The position numbers were made by a program, and so were the translations under genes. This document shows positions 52,538 to 54,860 of a stretch of 54,860 nt of DNA, piece by piece. Within the stretch, counting starts at the first letter, position 1, and every line of letters begins with the position of its first letter. Source of the DNA: Flavobacteriaceae bacterium (GTDB lineage Bacteria; Bacteroidota; Bacteroidia; Flavobacteriales; Flavobacteriaceae); NCBI GenBank assembly GCA_013001965.1, contig JABDLA010000035.1:1-54860 (forward strand), given 5' to 3'. The notes under the pieces were generated by a model. The model was not told where the DNA came from. It made no database searches and was given only the letters and a program-made list of their open reading frames with translations.

Positions 52538-53335
52538 ATGATCAAGAACATTTCCAGTTTACAAAATCCCTTAATCAGGCAACTGCTGTTATATAAGGAA
52601 AAGTCAAGGGCCCGTAGAAGAGCCGAGTTATTTCTAATTGAAGGACAACGGGAGATATCCTTAGCAATAAGGGGAGGCTACGAAATTGATCTGGCGCTTT
52701 TTAATCCGGAGATCTGCCCTGAAACTGAAGTAAAATCCCTGATCCCTGATGCCCAAGAATACATTTCAGTTTCATCAGAGGTCTACGGGCGACTGGCCTA
52801 TCGGGAAGGTACCCAAGGTGTTATAGCCATAGCAAAATTCAAGGATTTTAATTTGGCCGATCTCAAATTTGAAACTGAAAATCCACTTATTCTTGTTGCG
52901 GAGGCACCTGAAAAACCCGGCAATATTGGCGGCCTGCTACGAACTGCAGATGCAGCCAAACTGGATGCGGTTATCATTGCAAATCCAATAACGGACCTTT
53001 TTAATCCGAATATCATACGATCGAGTGTGGGTTGCGTCTTCACCAATCAGATCGCCATGGGAAGTACTAATGAGATCATTTCGTATTTAATAGAGAATAA
53101 CATCAACATCTATTGTGCTGCTTTGCAAGCTTCAGATCTATATACCACACAAGATTATGGCTCAGCTTCCGCGATTGTGGTTGGGACAGAATCAACCGGC
53201 TTGTCTGATGAATGGCTGGATAACTCAACTCAAAATATCAAAATCCCAATGGCGGGTGAAATAGATTCGATGAATGTTTCAGTTGCCGCAGGAATTCTTA
53301 TTTTTGAAGCGGTCCGACAAAGGAATTTTGATTAA
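52538..53335 (+). CDS. SpoU/TrmH-family RNA methyltransferase
   Basis: A 265-residue SPOUT methyltransferase that probably 2'-O-methylates rRNA or tRNA. The N-terminal substrate-binding part is NPLIRQLLLYKEKSRARRRAELFLIEGQREI. The SpoU motifs are EKPGNIGGLLRTADAAKLDAVI (motif 1), VVGTESTGLSDEW (motif 2) and IKIPMAGEIDSMNVSVAAGILIFEAVRQR (motif 3, SAM-binding knot). The position modified cannot be told by eye. A four-helix-bundle cassette follows at its stop codon. Confidence 0.95.
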   Translation: MIKNISSLQNPLIRQLLLYKEKSRARRRAELFLIEGQREISLAIRGGYEIDLALFNPEICPETEVKSLIPDAQEYISVSSEVYGRLAYREGTQGVIAIAKFKDFNLADLKFETENPLILVAEAPEKPGNIGGLLRTADAAKLDAVIIANPITDLFNPNIIRSSVGCVFTNQIAMGSTNEIISYLIENNINIYCAALQASDLYTTQDYGSASAIVVGTESTGLSDEWLDNSTQNIKIPMAGEIDSMNVSVAAGILIFEAVRQRNFD

Positions 53336-53360
53336 TAATTATTAATTAACGATTAGTAAT
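53333..53360. repeat. Left inverted AT-rich repeat flanking the four-helix-bundle gene
   Basis: TAATAATTATTAATTAACGATTAGTAAT. Both its TTATTAATTA and ATTAGTAAT parts reappear in inverted form at 53719-53747. It begins at the stop codon of the methyltransferase gene. Confidence 0.65.
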
Positions 53361-53367
53361 ATACCTG

Positions 53368-53712
53368 ATGAAAGAGAATATCATAGCAACTAAAACATAT
53401 GCATTCTCAGTTAGCGTGGTTGAATTAAGTAAACGATTAATTTCTAAAAATGAATTTGTTCTTTCTAAACAATTATTGAAATCTGGCACATCAATTGGTG
53501 CGAATGTTGAGGAAGCTATTGGAGGAATATCCAAAAGGGATTTTCGGGCAAAAATGTCAATTTCATATAAAGAAGCAAGAGAAACTCACTACTGGCTACG
53601 ATTATTAAAAGATACTGACTATATTTCCCAAAACGAATTTAATGACTATGAAAAAGAATTGTCAAGCATTCTCAAAATATTATATAAGATTATTGAATCA
53701 TCTAAAGAGTAA
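53368..53712 (+). CDS. Four-helix-bundle protein (S23 / 23S rRNA intervening-sequence type)
   Basis: A 114-residue protein of the S23 family: YAFSVSVVELSKRLISKNEFVLSKQLLKSGTSIGANVEEAIGGISKRDFRAKMSISYKEARETHYWLRLLKDTDYI. The S-GTSIGANVEEA and KEARETHYWLRLL segments are the hallmark. Members are encoded in intervening sequences of some 23S rRNAs and as free-standing cassettes in many Bacteroidota; relatives (Avd) serve diversity-generating retroelements. Here there is no rRNA and no reverse transcriptase nearby. It is bounded by inverted AT-rich repeats, suggesting an inserted unit. Confidence 0.93.
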   Translation: MKENIIATKTYAFSVSVVELSKRLISKNEFVLSKQLLKSGTSIGANVEEAIGGISKRDFRAKMSISYKEARETHYWLRLLKDTDYISQNEFNDYEKELSSILKILYKIIESSKE

Positions 53713-53718
53713 TTTTTC

Positions 53719-53747
53719 ATTACTAATTATTCATTACTAATTAATAA
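53719..53747. repeat. Right inverted AT-rich repeat flanking the four-helix-bundle gene
   Basis: It contains ATTACTAATTA twice in tandem and ends TTAATAA right at the M48 protease start codon. It is the partial reverse complement of the left repeat at 53333-53360. Confidence 0.65.
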
Positions 53748-54860
53748 ATGACAGCGACCATCTTATTTTATATAATCATTGCCATCCTGGTCATTAATTT
53801 TATTGTTGATAAAATCCTTGATGCCCTAAATGCCAAACATTATAAGGATAAATTACCACTGGAATTGCAGGATGTTTATGACGAAGCTGAATACAAAAAA
53901 TCTCAAGCATATAAATCAACCAACTATAGATTTAGGATTATTACCTCTAGTTTTTCGCTGATTCTAACATTGGCATTTCTGATCTTCGACGGTTTTGAAT
54001 ATGTCGATAATATTGCGCGCTCCTACTCTGATCATCCTGTCATCATCGCGCTTATATTCTTTGGGATCATTATGCTTGGAAGTGATCTCATTTCAACACC
54101 CTTTTCATACTATAGCACCTTTGTCATTGAAGAAAAATTTGGTTTTAATAAAACCACAAAAAAAACATTCCTGCTGGATAAGCTCAAAGGCTGGATCATG
54201 CTGGCTATTCTTGGCGGTGGACTCCTGGCATTAATCATCTGGTTCTATCAGGTCACAGGGGAAAATTTCTGGCTCTATACATGGGGACTTGTCATCATAT
54301 TTACCGTCTTTATGAATATGTTCTATTCCAGGCTCATCGTTCCTATATTCAATAAACAAACCCCCTTGGAAATGGGTGAACTACGGGATAAGATCTCTAA
54401 TTATGCGCAGACAGTCGGGTTTAAACTGAACAAGATCTTTGTCATTGACGGGTCAAAACGCAGTACAAAAGCCAACGCCTATTTCTCAGGCTTTGGAAGT
54501 GAAAAAAGAGTAACCCTTTATGATACCTTGATCAATGACCTTGAGGACGAAGAGATCGTTGCCGTGCTGGCTCATGAAGTTGGCCATTATAAAAGAAAGC
54601 ATATCATCTTTAATTTGATCTCATCCATAGTGTTAACCGGGTTGACCCTCTTTATCCTGTCCTTATTCATTTCGAAACCTGTACTGTCGCTGGCCTTGGG
54701 TGTTGCGATCCCAAGTTTTCATATTGGCCTTGTAGCCTTCGGAATTTTATATAGTCCCTTCTCTGAAATTACCGGCTTGATCATGAATTTATTTTCAAGA
54801 AAATTTGAATACCAGGCCGATAATTATGCCAAATCCACCTATAAAGCCGAGCCGCTTATC
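53748..54860 (+). CDS. M48 family (Ste24-type) metalloprotease, 5' part
   Basis: The frame is open from the ATG at 53748 to the right edge (371 codons), so the 3' end lies outside; the track missed it. N-terminal membrane helices (ATILFYIIIAILVINFIVD, then near residues 62-82, 97-115, 140-160, 168-190) lead to a zinc site DEEIVAVLAHEVGHYKRKH (HEVGH) and further helices. IDGSKRSTKANAYFSGFGSEKRVTLYDTLI is the Ste24/CAAX protease 1 signature. In bacteria such enzymes degrade or process membrane proteins. The later Glu ligand is probably in NLFSRKFEYQADNYA. Confidence 0.95.
   Translation, partial: MTATILFYIIIAILVINFIVDKILDALNAKHYKDKLPLELQDVYDEAEYKKSQAYKSTNYRFRIITSSFSLILTLAFLIFDGFEYVDNIARSYSDHPVIIALIFFGIIMLGSDLISTPFSYYSTFVIEEKFGFNKTTKKTFLLDKLKGWIMLAILGGGLLALIIWFYQVTGENFWLYTWGLVIIFTVFMNMFYSRLIVPIFNKQTPLEMGELRDKISNYAQTVGFKLNKIFVIDGSKRSTKANAYFSGFGSEKRVTLYDTLINDLEDEEIVAVLAHEVGHYKRKHIIFNLISSIVLTGLTLFILSLFISKPVLSLALGVAIPSFHIGLVAFGILYSPFSEITGLIMNLFSRKFEYQADNYAKSTYKAEPLI

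Noticed and set aside
53995-54234. 79-residue plus-strand ORF within the M48 protease region
   Set aside because: Out of frame with the long open frame starting at 53748, which carries the Ste24 signature and HEVGH.

Overview
The window is an AT-rich chromosomal segment of a member of the Bacteroidota, almost certainly a flavobacterium (Flavobacteriaceae or a close relative). The lineage call rests on several things seen directly: a gliding-motility lipoprotein of the GldI type, a secreted protein with a type IX secretion C-terminal sorting domain, many short lipoproteins with a cysteine after a brief hydrophobic leader, and promoters of the Bacteroidota type (TTG or TTTG, about 17-21 nt, then TAnnTTTG). 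Shine-Dalgarno sequences are nearly absent, with one clear exception before lepB. Most of the window is ordinary housekeeping DNA; accessory DNA is confined to three short patches.

Layout. 1-4090: the tail of a DUF4129 / DUF4350 / MoxR / DUF58 operon. 4171-5335: an OxyR-type regulator (C199 and C208 both present) facing a 65-residue conserved protein across a shared terminator. 5528-7448: AIM24-like, DUF4442 and DUF4870 genes. 7569-14706: PadR regulator, PspC membrane protein, two DUF2807 'head GIN' exported proteins and a large FG-GAP/ASPIC lipoprotein. 14703-15665: thioredoxin reductase. 16357-16829: tRNA-Pro with an inserted GIY-YIG nuclease gene and a palindrome-riddled second tRNA-Pro copy. 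16869-23112: a sugar dehydrogenase lipoprotein, then uridine kinase, an FtsB/DivIC protein and the two methylmalonyl-CoA mutase subunits with a lipoprotein gene between them. 23229-28493: parA, parB, DUF5683, dapB, lepB, wbqC-like. 28488-34627 (minus): TPR protein, ribH, a small membrane protein, mutL, two rhomboids, an EEP-family hydrolase. 34766-37043: recF, a lipoprotein, a DciA/DUF721 protein and a cold-shock protein. 37119-41535 (minus): a T9SS-secreted repeat protein, ndk and a PhoD-like phosphatase. 41618-44372: an NrnA-like DHH phosphoesterase, gldI and a double-domain prolyl isomerase. 44403-51368: aminoacyl-histidine dipeptidase, DUF3810 and two exported amidohydrolase-family proteins. 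51377-54860: a cruciform repeat, a DUF6503 lipoprotein, a SpoU-type methyltransferase, a four-helix-bundle (S23) cassette and the start of an M48 protease that runs off the right edge.

The most interesting locus is 16357-16829. A good Bacteroidota promoter fires into a tRNA-Pro-like sequence whose T-arm is exactly replaced by a perfect palindrome and which carries two more related palindromes. It is followed by a short GIY-YIG nuclease ORF whose stop codon lies inside the acceptor stem of an intact tRNA-Pro(UGG). This looks like a homing-type element that entered a tRNA gene and rebuilt an intact copy downstream. A second non-coding structure (51377-51474) folds on paper as a four-way junction, and a third patch (53333-53747) is a four-helix-bundle gene bounded by inverted AT-rich repeats. 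All functional calls are by eye from motifs and context; no database search or computed fold was run.
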